DNA of 64,000 nucleotides from Symbiodinium natans (Eukaryota > Sar > Dinophyceae > Suessiales > Symbiodiniaceae), in contig CAJNDS010002790.1 of the NCBI GenBank assembly GCA_905221605.1, forward strand, positions 848,597-912,596, read 5' to 3'. The notes under the pieces were generated by a model, which made no database searches, was not told the origin of the DNA, and worked only from the letters and a program-made list of their open reading frames with translations. A program made the translations under genes and the position numbers. Numbering within the stretch: the stretch's first letter is position 1; the number at the start of each line of letters is the position of its first letter. Positions 23,239 to 33,162 of the stretch are shown here, in pieces.

Positions 23239-23325
23239 AGGACGAAGAGTTATAAGAACAAGACAACAGTACGAAGAGTTATAAGAACAAGACAACAGTA
23301 CGAAGAGTTATAGAACAAGACAAGG
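23239..23325. repeat. Tandem repeat, about 30-bp unit
   Basis: ACGAAGAGTTATAAGAACAA followed by GACAACAGT is repeated, with a shortened third copy. Confidence 0.9.
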
Positions 23326-23461
23326 CACGAAACCCTGAACTCTAAACCCCTAAACTCTCAACCCTATCGTTAACCCAGAGCCCCAAGCCCTGACCTAGCC
23401 CTAAACCCCCCTAAGCCTGGAACCTTAAAACTGCATGGCGCAAGTCTGAGCTTGGAACCAT

Positions 23462-23577
23462 GGGCCCGTAGTTAAGTCCCTTCCCCTTGTTTTTTATAGG
23501 GATCCGACATCTGGGACGCTTATTCAAAAAAAGATCATACATGTAGTGTATGAAAGGGTTCTATAACAAGGGGCCCA
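23462..23577. repeat. Possible foldback, family F
   Basis: CCCCTTGTTTTTTATAGGG near the left pairs imperfectly with CTATAACAAGGGGCCC at the right. The outer ends are TGGGCCC and GGGCCCAAA. Only one copy was seen. Confidence 0.45.
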
Positions 23578-24413
23578 AATTGAGGGTGGAACCCTCGATC
23601 AAGGCTTTGAACCCCACGGTTTGCTGCTTCGATCTCCTCTTCCGACGCATCCACGAGGGCCGGGCCTGGGGGTTCAGGGTTTCGTGGTTGAGGGTTCAGG
23701 GGTTGAGGGAAACCTAAACCCTAAACCCGCAACCTGAAACTGGATTTAGGGTTGAGGGCTTACGTTGGGTTGGGTTTGCGGGGAGGGGGGGGCGGGGGGC
23801 GCTTGGGTTTCTGTTGGTTCGGCTCAGGCACCGGTCTCTCTCTCTCCCTCCCTAAACCCTGTTTCCTGAAACCGAAACCCTGACCCCTAAAGTCTAAACA
23901 TATGTTTCATATGGTTAACCAAACCTTCTTTTTGGATTAACCAAAGCAGAGACTTTGAGGTTGAAGGCATCATGCAGCTCTCGCCCAAACTCTGCCAGCC
24001 CGAAGCCTCCTAAACGCAAAAATTAAGGCTCAGGGTGTAGGGTTTAGGGCTCAGGGTTTAGGGTTTGGTTAAGGGTCCAAGGACCTAAAACTCTAAAGCC
24101 CAAAGCCCCAAATCCCTGAACCCTAAACCCTACCCTGTCACGGGTGGCAAGGCCAGGTGATGCAGGCTCCCTGGCTGACCTGGGGGCTTCTGTGCGAAGA
24201 TCGCTTTGGTGGGAGCACGTTCCAGCCCCTTAGGACACCCAATGGCCTGGATTATGGGAGTCTTTTGAAGCAGGACGCTGAGGTCTCGAAGGGGGGTCGC
24301 AGCGTAGGAGATTGGGCGGGTTGATAGGTGCCAAATAAGTGCCGATGGGGCTCTTTCACCCGATGATGCTGCACATACCGGCAGCCATATGAGAGAACTG
24401 GACTGAAGGCGGA

Positions 24414-25019
24414 TTGGAATGGCACAGTAATCGCACAACCCTGTTCAAAAATATCTCCGACTGCAGTAGCGTTGGCACCACGTCTGTGGGCGAGAATTGC
24501 ACACTCGCAGGCGGTGAAAGAGTGAGCGATGGCTGGGGTGGCAAAGACAACAACTGCTGCAATGAATGCTTCTTCTCACAGAGGGGCATCTGGCTTTTGC
24601 ACATCAAACGACAACTGCGATCTCGCATCCTCAAGCCCGGGACACAGAGGGGCCAGGCGCATCCGACAAACGTGCGTGCCGTTCCCTTGCAGAGCTGTCA
24701 GCATGTCGGCAGGCTTTTTGCATGCTTGTTTGGAGAGCCACGTGCAGGATTATGTCGGCCCAGGGGTGGCGGGAAGTCACCCCTAACCCCAGCGGCACAG
24801 TGCTTAAGAGCGTATATGCTGCCAGAATTGGTAGGTTCTTGCGATGGGAATAGTTGTTCTTTACCGTTTGCCTGGTTGGGTAAGGAGCCCATGTGCCCTT
24901 GCGGCAGCTGCTTTGACCCGAAACAGGATTCTATAGCATCCCAACTGTTCCCCATCAAGGTACATGAAGCCGTAATCCCTAAACCACACCCTGCCCTAAA
25001 CCCTAAACGTAAGCTCTGA
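24414..25019 (+). pseudogene. Frameshifted cysteine-rich secreted-type domain
   Basis: At 24483-24577 one frame reads ENCTLAGGERVSDGWGGKDN then NCCNECFFSQRG. This follows a Cys-rich extracellular motif common in algal proteins (C-x-x-x-GExVxDGWxGKDxxxNxCNxCxC). The continuation expected after this motif, with further Cys residues, is found in a different frame as GFCTSNDNCDLASSS at 24588-24632. This suggests a frameshift or an unrecognised splice junction near 24580. The original frame stays open to 25019 and remains Cys-rich (SCDGNSC, CPCGSCFDPKQ). I cannot name the domain with certainty. It is best read as a decayed or multi-exon gene fragment. Confidence 0.45.
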
Positions 25020-25080
25020 GGCCTCAACCCTAAACCCTAAACCCTCTGGGTTTTAGGGGCCAACAGAGAGAGACCATCAG

Positions 25081-25170
25081 CCCAGATCTACTCGCCAGAG
25101 CTGGCGAGCAGCCTCTACGACCGCGCCACGGACTTGCTCAAAAACTTCCGCCTGTGCGCGACCCGGGCCG
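25081..25170 (+). CDS. Bestrophin-like gene, candidate exon 1 of 5 seen
   Basis: The frame reads IYSPELASSLYDRATDLLKN then FRLCATRAAG. It follows CCATCAG/CCCAG acceptor-like sequence and ends in the matrix. It would supply the helix just before the bestrophin TPxPFxxxxxR region encoded at 25484. This exon carries no diagnostic motif of its own. It is placed here by position, strand and composition, so the assignment is weaker than for the next four. A GC donor (CGG/GCCGCA) is possible. Confidence 0.45.
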
Positions 25171-25483
25171 CAGGGGCCCTAAACCCTCCAAACCCTGGGC
25201 AGAAAACAGCCCGAAACTGACCCCAAGCCCTACAAGTTACCCAAAGCCCAACACCCTTCAAGTTCTCTAGACTTCCCTAAGCCCGAGACTTCCTATGGGC
25301 CCTGAACCCGAACTCCTTTGGGAGTTTAGAGACTGGGTTTTCGAAGGAAGCTCCATGTTAATGGGGCCCCAAAAGGTTTTAGGGTTTCGGGTTAAGGGTT
25401 AGAAAAAGGGTTAAGGGCTTATAGAGAGCTGTTAAAGTTCTGGGGGAAACTTGAAATCTGAAAGCCCCCATATCTCAACAAAG

Positions 25484-25541
25484 GAGATGGTCGTCGAGCA
25501 GCAGTCTCCTGCGCCCTTTGCCGTGCACATGCGCAGCTTGG
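25484..25541 (+). CDS. Bestrophin-like gene, exon with SPAPFAVHMRS motif
   Basis: After CAACAAAG the frame reads EMVVEQQSPAPFAVHMRSLG. Bestrophins have a conserved TPLPFxYxxHxRxL motif at this position, leading into a transmembrane helix. Ending the exon at 25541 before GTCCCG leaves one base. That base completes a Gly codon with the first two bases of the exon at 25908, and the joined text reads HMRSLGSILLVFCVSFPF. This phase agreement is strong support. Confidence 0.65.
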
Positions 25542-25907
25542 GTCCCGCAGAGATAAGGGCTGAACGTTTGGGACCCAGGGCCGGGGACTATGTCCCTTAG
25601 CTCCGCGACTCTTCTTTTAAACCATGCGGTGGGCGCAAATATTCCTCACATTTGGGGGGGGGGGGGGGGGGCACTGGGGAAGGAATTGAAGGAAGCATTG
25701 CACCACAGTGTGCGTTGGCTCTAGGGCTTAGGGTTTGGCCCTGTTGTGCAACAAGGGCCATGTGCCGGTGCAACTGCAAGCAAGACCAAAGACCGCATGA
25801 AATTCGAACCTTATGTCTGTAGGGTCTGGAGGCTGCGTGCCCTAAACCCTAAACCCTAAAACCCTAAATCCCTAAAACCCTAAACCCTCCTCCCCATCCC
25901 ACGCAAG

Positions 25908-26007
25908 GAAGCATTCTCCTGGTTTTCTGCGTCAGCTTCCCCTTCACCATCGTCGGCAGCGTGGGGCCACTGTCCTTGTTCCTGTTGCAAACCGCTTCCC
26001 GGCACAG
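25908..26007 (+). CDS. Bestrophin-like gene, transmembrane exon
   Basis: The frame reads SILLVFCVSFPFTIVGSVGP then LSLFLLQTASRH. It is a hydrophobic segment matching the bestrophin helix xLLYxxxLPFxLVxxxGxxxPL. Bestrophins are pentameric anion channels, and algal members work in chloride or bicarbonate movement across plasma or thylakoid membranes. The acceptor is CCCACGCAAG and the donor is CACAG/GTTCGA. The exon ends with AG, which joins the first G at 26478 to make an Arg codon, so the phase is consistent. Confidence 0.7.
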
Positions 26008-26477
26008 GTTCGAACCCTAACCCGTACTCTTTAAACGCCCAAGAGCAACAGCCATTGTCCTAACTCCCCAAGCCCTCTGATTCCTCAAACAAAAACCCTA
26101 ATCTCTACCCTAAGTCCCGAAAAGATTGTAAGCTGTAACCCGTAGATAGTTGACACTCTGACCGAAGGAGCGAACTGTGCAGAAGCTACCCTCGGGCTCA
26201 AGAATCTCTCTCCAAAATGGGGAAGACTTGGGCTACAGAGTTGTGCCTGTATTTGTGGTGTTGGGGCGGTTTAGGGTTTGGGGTTGTTTAGGGATTAGGA
26301 GCTATGTGGCCCGGGGCCAAATCCTGGAAGCATCAAACGGTTCGCGCAAGCGCACTTCTCTCGCAGTCCCCCTTGTTGGGTTGAATTGAACCGAATTTGT
26401 TGGGGATTAGGGCTAAGGGCGGAGGGTTTGGGCGTGTATCGTACCGTTGAGCCGCATGAAAAGACATTTGTCTACAG

Positions 26478-26556
26478 GGCCCCCAAACCGCCCCGGCGCC
26501 AAGCAAAGGTTCTGAGTTTCAGCTTCTTGGGCATTGAGTTCGTCAGCCGACAGATG
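26478..26556 (+). CDS. Bestrophin-like gene, FLGIE exon
   Basis: The acceptor is TGTCTACAG. The frame reads APKPPRRQAKVLSFSFLGIE then FVSRQM. The FxFLGIEFVSxQM part matches the bestrophin xLFGIExIxxxxE segment that precedes the PFG motif. Ending at ATG with a GA donor (GATCCC) joins in phase to GAG at 27444, giving QMEHPFGTDESDIP. GA donors are known in dinoflagellates. The basic insert APKPPRRQAK is longer than usual for this loop, and an internal acceptor (CAAAG at 26508) would remove it but shifts phase. Confidence 0.65.
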
Positions 26557-26945
26557 GATCCCTGAGCTTTGAACTTCCAGGGTTGAGGGTTTAAAGTTCA
26601 GGGTTCAGGGTTTAGGGTTTCGGGTTTAGGGTTTGGGGTGTTTCTTCCAGGGGTGCTGCTCAGCACGTTGATATGTAGGCCTTCGGCCTCATGTTCAAGG
26701 CTTCGGGGGTTTTTTGGGGGGTACTACATGAGTCTGAGAGGTGCTTGCAAGCTTGTACAGCGTTGCCCATGTGATTGCCCCGGCTTGGAGTTCAGGGGTT
26801 TAGGGTTTAGGGTAACCCTATAAACCCTAAGTCCTAAACAGGGTGTTCTGGTGCCCGGCAACTTTGTAAACTCGCACCCCTGGAGACCCACCTCACCCAC
26901 GTCAACATGTCCCGGGCCTCATTCTCCACAGCGTAAACCCTAACC

Positions 26946-27066
26946 TTGGGATGTTTCCCCTTATACTAACAGTCCTTAGCAGTCCTTAGTAGGGATTATA
27001 AGGGGGGGGGAGGGGGGGTACTATGTTCCCTATTAAGGGCTGCTAGTACAAGGAGGAACTTCCCAA
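26946..27066. repeat. Foldback family A copy inside the bestrophin-like gene
   Basis: TTGGGATGTTTCCCCTTATA pairs with TAGTACAAGGAGGAACTTCC. The centre has G9 and G8 runs, and AGTCCTTAG is duplicated in the left arm. It lies in the intron between 26556 and 27444. Confidence 0.85.
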
Positions 27067-27231
27067 CCCTAAGTCTAAAAGCTTTGAATCGCGGGCATCT
27101 GAGCCCTAAAACCGCAAACCCTATGAACCCTATAAACTTAACCCTACGAAACCCCAAACCCTAACCTGGAAGACCCTAGAAGCCCTAGAAACCCGACAAC
27201 CCCATAACCCCATAGACCCTACAAACCCTCT

Positions 27232-27322
27232 TCTTGAAGGTTCATGGTGACTTAGAAGTAGGGGTATACGTGCCGTATATATTGTTATAACGCCACTTCT
27301 AAGTACCCATGAACCTCCAAGT
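27232..27322. repeat. Foldback family B, best copy
   Basis: CTTGAAGGTTCATGGTGACT pairs with AGTACCCATGAACCTCCAAG across a short AT-rich centre. It also lies in the last bestrophin-like intron. Confidence 0.85.
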
Positions 27323-27443
27323 GAGCCCCAAACCCCTCAAACCCTTTTAAATCCATATACACCATATACACCCGAAACCCTACAAACCCTACAAACCCTC
27401 TGAACCCCCAAACCCCTCAAATGTCAGAGACTTCAGACCGCAG

Positions 27444-27512
27444 GAGCATCCATTCGGAACAGACGAGTCGGACATCCCGGTCAAGCGCCCGTGGCCTCAT
27501 AGAGTTGTTTAG
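27444..27512 (+). CDS. Bestrophin-like gene, PFG-acidic motif exon
   Basis: After GACCGCAG the frame reads EHPFGTDESDIPVKRPWPHR, then VV and TAG. EHPFGTDESDIP matches the bestrophin E-x-P-F-G-x-D-x-x-D-L/I-P signature, the acidic stretch associated with calcium sensing in animal bestrophins. Whether the coding ends here at TAG or splices onward (for instance to the acidic island at 28239) is undetermined. N-terminal exons of the channel were not found in the window. Confidence 0.7.
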   Translation, partial: EHPFGTDESDIPVKRPWPHRVV

Positions 27513-27642
27513 GGTTTAGGTTTAGGGTTTATAGGGTTTATAGGGTTTATAGGGTTTATAGGGTTTATAGGGTCTATAGGGTCTATAGGGTTTATAGGGT
27601 TTATAGGGTTTATAGGGTTTATAGGGTTTAGGGTTTAGGGTT
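27513..27642. repeat. GGGTTTATA tandem block
   Basis: About twelve units of a 9-bp telomere-variant repeat, with a GGGTCTATA sub-variant in the middle. Confidence 0.95.
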
Positions 27643-28238
27643 TGGGGTTTCTTTCGGACCGGTTTCTTTGAGGTAGAACCCTAGAGCTCTCAGATCAAAT
27701 ACCTTGAACCCAGCTGAGTTTTGCAAATTGGTTTTGCGCCACGATTCTAAACATAAGACTTCAACATTAGCGCCAACACAACCCAAGACCTTAAACCCTG
27801 AAGTCCTAAACTCCCTCGAAGCACTAGAAGCCCCAAAAAGCCACAAAAAGCCCCCAAAAGCCTCCAAAAGCCCTCAAAAGCCCTCAAAGATCTCAATGTC
27901 TTCAAGAGCCCCCAAAAGCCCTCAAAGCCCTCGGAGCCCTCAAAAGCCCTGAACAGACCCTCAGGGTTAGTATGGGGGGGGGGGGGGGGGGTGCCTAGGC
28001 TTGCGTGCACTGTCCTCTTGCTCAGGAGTTCAGGGTCTAGGGGTTTTTGAGGCCCCCAAAGCTCTGACACAACCCATCAGGGTTTAAGCTTTTGGGTTTG
28101 CAGTAGAAAGTTCTCGATTGTTAAGGGGAGTTTATAGGGTTACTACGGGCTTTAGGGGGAGGTCTGTAGGGTGCAAGGTTTCTTGTAGATCGCATGTCGT
28201 CTTCAGAGCACGACCTGGCTTGAACCCAAGGAAGATTC

Positions 28239-28370
28239 TCGCCAAAGCCCGCGGAACAATCCGAAGGATCCGACAGCGACACGGGATCTCCGCAGGGAGC
28301 GGACTCGGGGGCTTCAGGCTTCGATGGGGGCTCCCGGGCTGACCTGCAATTGCATTTCAGCAGCCAGTAG
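28239..28370 (+). CDS. Acidic Ser/Gly-rich terminal exon candidate
   Basis: The frame reads SPKPAEQSEGSDSDTGSPQG, then ADSGASGFDGGSRADLQ, then LHFSSQ and TAG. It is a disordered, acidic, phosphorylation-prone tail. It could be the cytoplasmic C-terminus of the upstream bestrophin-like gene, but nothing in the sequence proves linkage. Confidence 0.4.
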   Translation, partial: SPKPAEQSEGSDSDTGSPQGADSGASGFDGGSRADLQLHFSSQ

Positions 28371-28383
28371 ATTCAGCAGCCCC

Positions 28384-28476
28384 TACCATGAGGGACTCCT
28401 AGGATAGAGACCCAAATAGTAGGATCTCTGTTTCATAAGGACCTCGATGAGGTACCCCCAATATCGTAGTCCCCCA
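28384..28476. repeat. Family C dispersed repeat, copy 1
   Basis: Shared words are ATGAGGGACTCCTAGGATAG, CCCAAATAGTAGGATCTC and ATAAGGACC...GAGGTACCCC. It is weakly palindromic. Other copies are at 29082, 43897, 49117, 53351 and 59199. Confidence 0.65.
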
Positions 28477-28802
28477 TAGAAAAAACCTCAAGGATCCAGA
28501 ATCTCCTCTAGCTCAGCAGGTCTTTTCTGGGGGCTCCACACTTGTATCATACGCTGGTTTTCAGTGCATTTGAACCGGGGTCCTTTTGAAAGACGCCCCC
28601 CCCTTTTTGCGTCAACCTGGCTGCCGCTGTAGGCGCCTTGCCGACCCTAAACCGTAAACCCTAAACCCTAAACCCCCCTCCCCCCTGCATTGGACATCTT
28701 GGATGCCCATACAGAGGCAGCCAGGGCTCAGCCGATAACAAGGCCGATCCTTTCGCTTCAGGCTTCCTGTCTTTGCAGACACCCTGCCTTTAGGGTTGAG
28801 GG

Positions 28803-29081
28803 TTGGGATGTTCCTACAGCTTCACCACCTCCAATGCACTTAATCTAGTGGAGACGTTATGCAAAAAATGCCGGTCCATGGCCAGTCGGATAAACCGAAC
28901 GGACGGCCATGAGAAGCCAGCAGCGCAGGAAGCCCCGAATATTGAGGTAACAAATGAGCAGCGGGCAATAGCCCTGGCCCGAGGACAAAAAAATGCCACA
29001 CCGTCAGGTGCTTGTTGGGATGCCGAGCTAGGGTTTACAGGACTTGTAGAGATTATTCGCACATGGGGGTTGACAGAATAA
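28803..29081 (+). CDS. Hypothetical coding region, 92 codons
   Basis: This open frame contains an ATG-initiated stretch MASRINRTDGHEKPAAQEAP then NIEVTNEQRAIALARGQKNA. It is hydrophilic and helical with plausible composition. It may be interrupted: CCGTCAG/GTGCTT is a donor candidate. It runs into family C repeat at its 3' end. No homology was recognised. Confidence 0.3.
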   Translation: MGCSYSFTTSNALNLVETLCKKCRSMASRINRTDGHEKPAAQEAPNIEVTNEQRAIALARGQKNATPSGACWDAELGFTGLVEIIRTWGLTE

Positions 29082-29166
29082 GGCACCCCGAACGTAGTCC
29101 CCAAGTAGTAGGATTCCCGTATAGTAAGGACCCCTATAAGGTACGTACCCCTAATTTCGGAAACAT
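29082..29166. repeat. Family C dispersed repeat, copy 2
   Basis: CCCCAAGTAGTAGGATTCCC then AGTAAGGACCCCTATAAGGT and CTAATTTCGGAAAC. Confidence 0.65.
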
Positions 29167-29558
29167 AATGTGCCCGAAGCTCGAAACCGTATGGGCTTTA
29201 GGGATGAGGATGTTGGTCTGAATGTCCCATAACATCCGGAAACCTAAAGGCATGAAGGGACCTTATACTATCTTCCCCCTATAGAACCCCGTACAAGCTT
29301 CTAAAGCCCAAGAAAACCCTAAACCAGAGAAAGCCCTAAACCCGAAGCCCTAAGTGTCCAAGCCTTCACCCCAAACCCAATATGTACCTGATATAGTCCC
29401 TAGTAACACCTAAGTCGCCCCAATGTGCTGAAAGGGTCAAGGTGCCCGTCTGGGCTCATGGGAAGTCCACTGCCTCCCTGGCTGGCCGTTGCCATCTCCC
29501 TTAGCGCAGAATGACCCAACCACCCTTAAGAAAATGGAACGACTGCCCGCCACCACAG

Positions 29559-29610
29559 GCCGCCATGTCAACAAAGAAGAAGAAAAAGAAGGACAAGGCA
29601 CCGAACAGAG
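29559..29610 (+). CDS. Polylysine coding island
   Basis: After CACCACAG the frame reads AAMSTKKKKKKDKAPNRA, then enters a TTATTATGATTATT-type low-complexity run. It belongs to the recurrent Lys-rich class of islands. Confidence 0.4.
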
Positions 29611-30307
29611 CTTATCATTATGATCAGTGTTATTACGATTATTATCTTATTGCTCTCACAACAATATGTTTGTTGTTATTCTTCCTATTGTTACTATTAA
29701 GATGATTCTTTTTGTTATTGTTACTCGTCAGGCTTTGAAGGCTTTCGGGTTTTCTGTTCCTCACACATGGGGGGCGGAGCTGATTGATGTTCCTTTGCTG
29801 TAATTCTGCCCGCAACGTCTGCTCTTACTTCTGGCTGCCCTTTCAAGAGTATGCTTCTAGAAGATCCTCGCTCGTCCTAGGAGTTCCGAGATGTGCCTCT
29901 AAACGGCTAATTTCCTAAGCCCTAGCCTCTGTCATTTTCTCACAGGAACGCCGCTTGATGCCCCAAACCTGAAGCTCTACAACTCAAGTGGCCCAACGAC
30001 GAGTCATACAGGAGCCTACCGAACTGCCAAGACTACCCCCGCATGTACGCACCCTGCAGAACTGCATAACTATAGTTAAAAACCCAGAAACACACAGTCC
30101 AAGCAATGTGCTCCCTCGGAAATTTATGGTGCAAACTACCCCTCCCCCCCCCCCCCAAATACACCCAGTATAATGGTCAAGGGGCCCCTCTGCGAACGCA
30201 GCAGACCCCAAACGAGGCTCTGCAGCCCGCAGGCTTAAGCGGTGTCTGGTGGGTCTAAGGTTTATCCCAACCCGCCCTGCTTAGGGAAAGAGGGAATTGG
30301 GCACCTT

Positions 30308-30414
30308 GTATCCCCAAACCCCAAACTTCAAACCCCAAACCCCAAACCCCAAACCCCAAACCCCAAACCCCAAACCCCAAACCCCAAACCCCAAACCCTA
30401 AACCCTAAACCCTA
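30308..30414. repeat. CCCCAAA tandem block grading to CCCTAAA
   Basis: About twelve CCCCAAA units followed by three CCCTAAA units. Confidence 0.95.
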
Positions 30415-30626
30415 AATACATTATGTCGGGGCACCGACTGCCTTAATTCCTTACCAAGCGCCAGAAGCCTTGACAAGAGGATGCTGAGCGCAAGTCGCTT
30501 TGGCCCTAAACTGATCGAAGCACAATAGGCCGCCTGAACTCATTTTAGGGGTTTGGGGTTGAGGGTTTGGGGTTGCGGGTTTAGGGTTGAGGGTTTAGGG
30601 TTTAGGGTTTAGGTTTAGGGTTGCAG

Positions 30627-30669
30627 GCTCCTGAGGAGATCGCAGGGAAAGAAGCCGAGCAGCTTGCCG
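30627..30669 (+). CDS. Micro-exon with clear splice signals
   Basis: This 43-base island sits between GGGTTGCAG and GTAAGA. It reads APEEIAGKEAEQLA. The consensus-like donor and acceptor make it one of the best-supported micro-exons. It is followed by islands at 31533 and 31741 that could belong to the same gene. Confidence 0.55.
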
Positions 30670-31131
30670 GTAAGAAGGACCCTGTTGGGAGAAGTCCATC
30701 TGCGCTAATGTTAGGGTCCCTTTAATAAACCCCCCCCCCCCCCCAAATCTTGTTTTGGTCCCCGGGGTTTGGGGGGGTGGAAAAAAAGACGGGGTGCCAA
30801 TAATCAATTCTGGGGATCTTAGAAGACAAGCACTCTCAAACGAGATCTGCTTCTCTAAAGACTGAGCCTCGGAGCTCTTTCAAGCCAGCTCAGCTGAAAA
30901 GTCTTCTCTGCAATGGAACTCTTAAGCGATTCTCAGTAAAAATCTTCAATTCCAGGCCGGAAAATTTTAGAATTACCACCCTTTATTATTATCACCGCAC
31001 CCCCCTATATAGACTTGTTTACATGCATCGGCCCGAAAACCTCCCGAAATGGAAAGTAGTCTTCGGCTGGACCCCTCTGGCCCGGCGAATTTTAGTATTA
31101 CCACCCCATTTATAAATGGGACTCTCACATT

Positions 31132-31258
31132 AGACCCTAGACCCTAGACCCTAGACCCTAGACCCTAGACCCTAGACCCTAGACCCTAGACCCTAGACCC
31201 TAGACCCTACACCCTAGACCCTAGACCCTAGACCCTAGACCCTAGACCCTAGACCCTA
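31132..31258. repeat. CCCTAGA tandem block
   Basis: About seventeen units of CCCTAGA with a single CCCTACA, homogenised to a variant not seen elsewhere at this density. Confidence 0.95.
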
Positions 31259-31532
31259 ACCCCAAACCCTAAACCCTTAACCCTAAATTCTGTCGGGTTT
31301 AGGGTTTTGGCGTTTACGTTTCTTTCCGTGCGCAAGTTGCATTCGGGACAGTAGGCTTCATTCAGGCTTGGGGTTCAGGGTTTGCGCCCTCCGGCTCTTG
31401 CAAAAATGAGTTGGTGCGCCTAGAATTTTGGCGTTTTGGGCCCTGAACCCGAACCCTAAACCCAGAACCCTTACGGCTTTAGGGCCTGAAGGGTTAGGGA
31501 TCTCGGCTGTTGTACTTTTTGGTTTGGAACAG

Positions 31533-31624
31533 AAGCGGCTGCCCAAAAGCGCCACAACACAAGTCTATGCTTCGCTGACACCGCTGGAAGGCTCGCTCAT
31601 TGCTGTGCCCGCAAGAAGAGCATG
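31533..31624 (+). CDS. Internal exon candidate, unidentified
   Basis: A pyrimidine-rich acceptor (TTGTACTTTTTGGTTTGGAACAG) precedes a frame reading KRLPKSATTQVYASLTPLEG then SLIAVPARRA. A GC donor (ATG/GCAAGC) is possible, otherwise the frame continues WQAFKRVFNY. The family was not recognised. Confidence 0.5.
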
Positions 31625-31740
31625 GCAAGCTTTCAAAAGAGTCTTCAACTACCCCGGAATGCCCCCACAGCTCCTCCCCTTGTCCTTTTTCCTACAAAGG
31701 CCAGGGATCTCCTTCCTGAACCTAAAGCCCAAACCCGCAG

Positions 31741-31775
31741 GAGAAGAAGAAGAAGCGGAAGCCAGCAGCATCAAG
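31741..31775 (+). CDS. Polybasic micro-exon candidate
   Basis: After AACCCGCAG one frame reads EKKKKRKPAAS. It has the same Glu-polylysine architecture as the islands at 43994, 44190 and 45687. Other frames through the purine tract are also open, so the frame is inferred from the family resemblance. Confidence 0.4.
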
Positions 31776-32177
31776 GCACTTACTCCCTTAAAGTCGAAGC
31801 ACCATGAAAACGCTTGAATCCCCTAATGCCTACACGGAACCCTGAGCCCTAAACCCTAAACTTTGTACACCCTGAACCCTACGCCTTCCTACTTCTAAAC
31901 CCTAACCCAAAACCCTCAACCCTGAAGCAGTGCCTAAACCCTAAACTTTAAAACGGAAGAGTCGGAGGAGTGAAGATAAGTGTTTTAGTATTTCTTTGTT
32001 TGGGTGGGGGTGGGGCTATGGGGTTTAATTAGTGGTTAGGGGGCTTTAAATCAGTTTCTGCAATATGTGGATAAGGGTTTAGAGCCTCATGTCTGGGGCT
32101 GTAGACGGTGTCCAAATAACAGGCTTGAATTGAAACTTAAACTCCGCCGGTCCGGCAACCCAGTCAAAGGGGTTGAG

Positions 32178-32279
32178 TTGGGAAGTTCCCCCTTATACTA
32201 ACAGTCCCTAGGAGAGATTATGTTGCCCTACTACAATAATCCCAATTAAGGACTGTTAGTGGAAGGGGGAACACCCCAA
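32178..32279. repeat. Foldback family A copy
   Basis: TTGGGAAGTTCCCCCTTATA pairs with GTGGAAGGGGGAACACCCCAA-type sequence. AACAGTCC...GGACTGTT arms are intact, and the loop lacks poly-G. Confidence 0.85.
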
Positions 32280-32298
32280 GGGTTGAGTATGAAGTGGG

Positions 32299-32320
32299 AG
32301 TGTGTGTGTGTGTGTGTGTG
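32299..32320. repeat. (GT)n microsatellite
   Basis: Eleven GT dinucleotides. Confidence 0.95.
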
Positions 32321-32598
32321 TCCATTTTAGCCTATTGCCTATTGGGCCTATTGCTTGGTGATAGAACGGCTGGTTGAGGGTTGATGGAACCTTGTAGATC
32401 TTGTGATTAAATGCTCTACACATACTGATCGATATGGCCAAAGTCATGAACATCTACATCCGCACTCGACTGAGAGAGTCTTCGCATGACCGCACGTCGT
32501 ATCATCCGAGTCGCGGAGTTGGCTTTTTGGGCCTGTGGTTTGATCTCATCGGCTTGCCCACGGAAGCTGGCAAGGCTTCTAAATAAGCAAAGAAAGAG

Positions 32599-33162
32599 TG
32601 TGCGTGTGTGTGTGTGTGCGTGTGCGTGTGCGTGTGCGTGTGCGCGTGTGCGCGTGTGCGCGTGTGTGCGTGTGTGCGTGTGTGCGTGTGTGCGTGTGTG
32701 CGTGTGTGCGTGTGTGCGTGTGTGCGTGTGTGCGTGTGTGCGTGTGTGCGTGTGTGCGTGTGTGCGTGTGTGCGTGTGTGCGTGTGTGCGTGTGTGTGCG
32801 TGTTGTGCGTGTTGTGCGTGTTGTGCGTGTGTGTGCGTGTGCGTGTGTGTGCGGGTGTGCGTGTGTGCGTGTGTGCGTGTGTGTGCGTGTGTGCGCGTGC
32901 GCGTGTGCGCGTGTGCGCGTGTGCGCGTGTGCGCGTGTGCGCGTGTGCGCGTGTGCGCGTGTGCGCGTGTGCGCGTGTGCGCGTGTGCGCGTGTGCGCGT
33001 GTGCGCGTGTGCGCGTGTGCTCGTGTGCGCGTGTGCGCGTGTGCGCGTGTGCGCGTGTGCGCGTGTGCGCGTGTGCGCGTGTGCGCGTGTGCGCGTGTGC
33101 GCGTGTGCTCGTGTGCGCGTGTGGGCGTGTGCGCGTGTGCGCGTGTGTGGGTGTGGGTGTGT

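Noticed and set aside
28118-28342. Basic frame VSCRSHVVFRARPGLNPRKI across the 28.2-kb island
   Set aside because: The acidic Ser/Gly frame of the same island has more natural composition and a stop near an AG-rich boundary. Both cannot be real, and the acidic one was kept.
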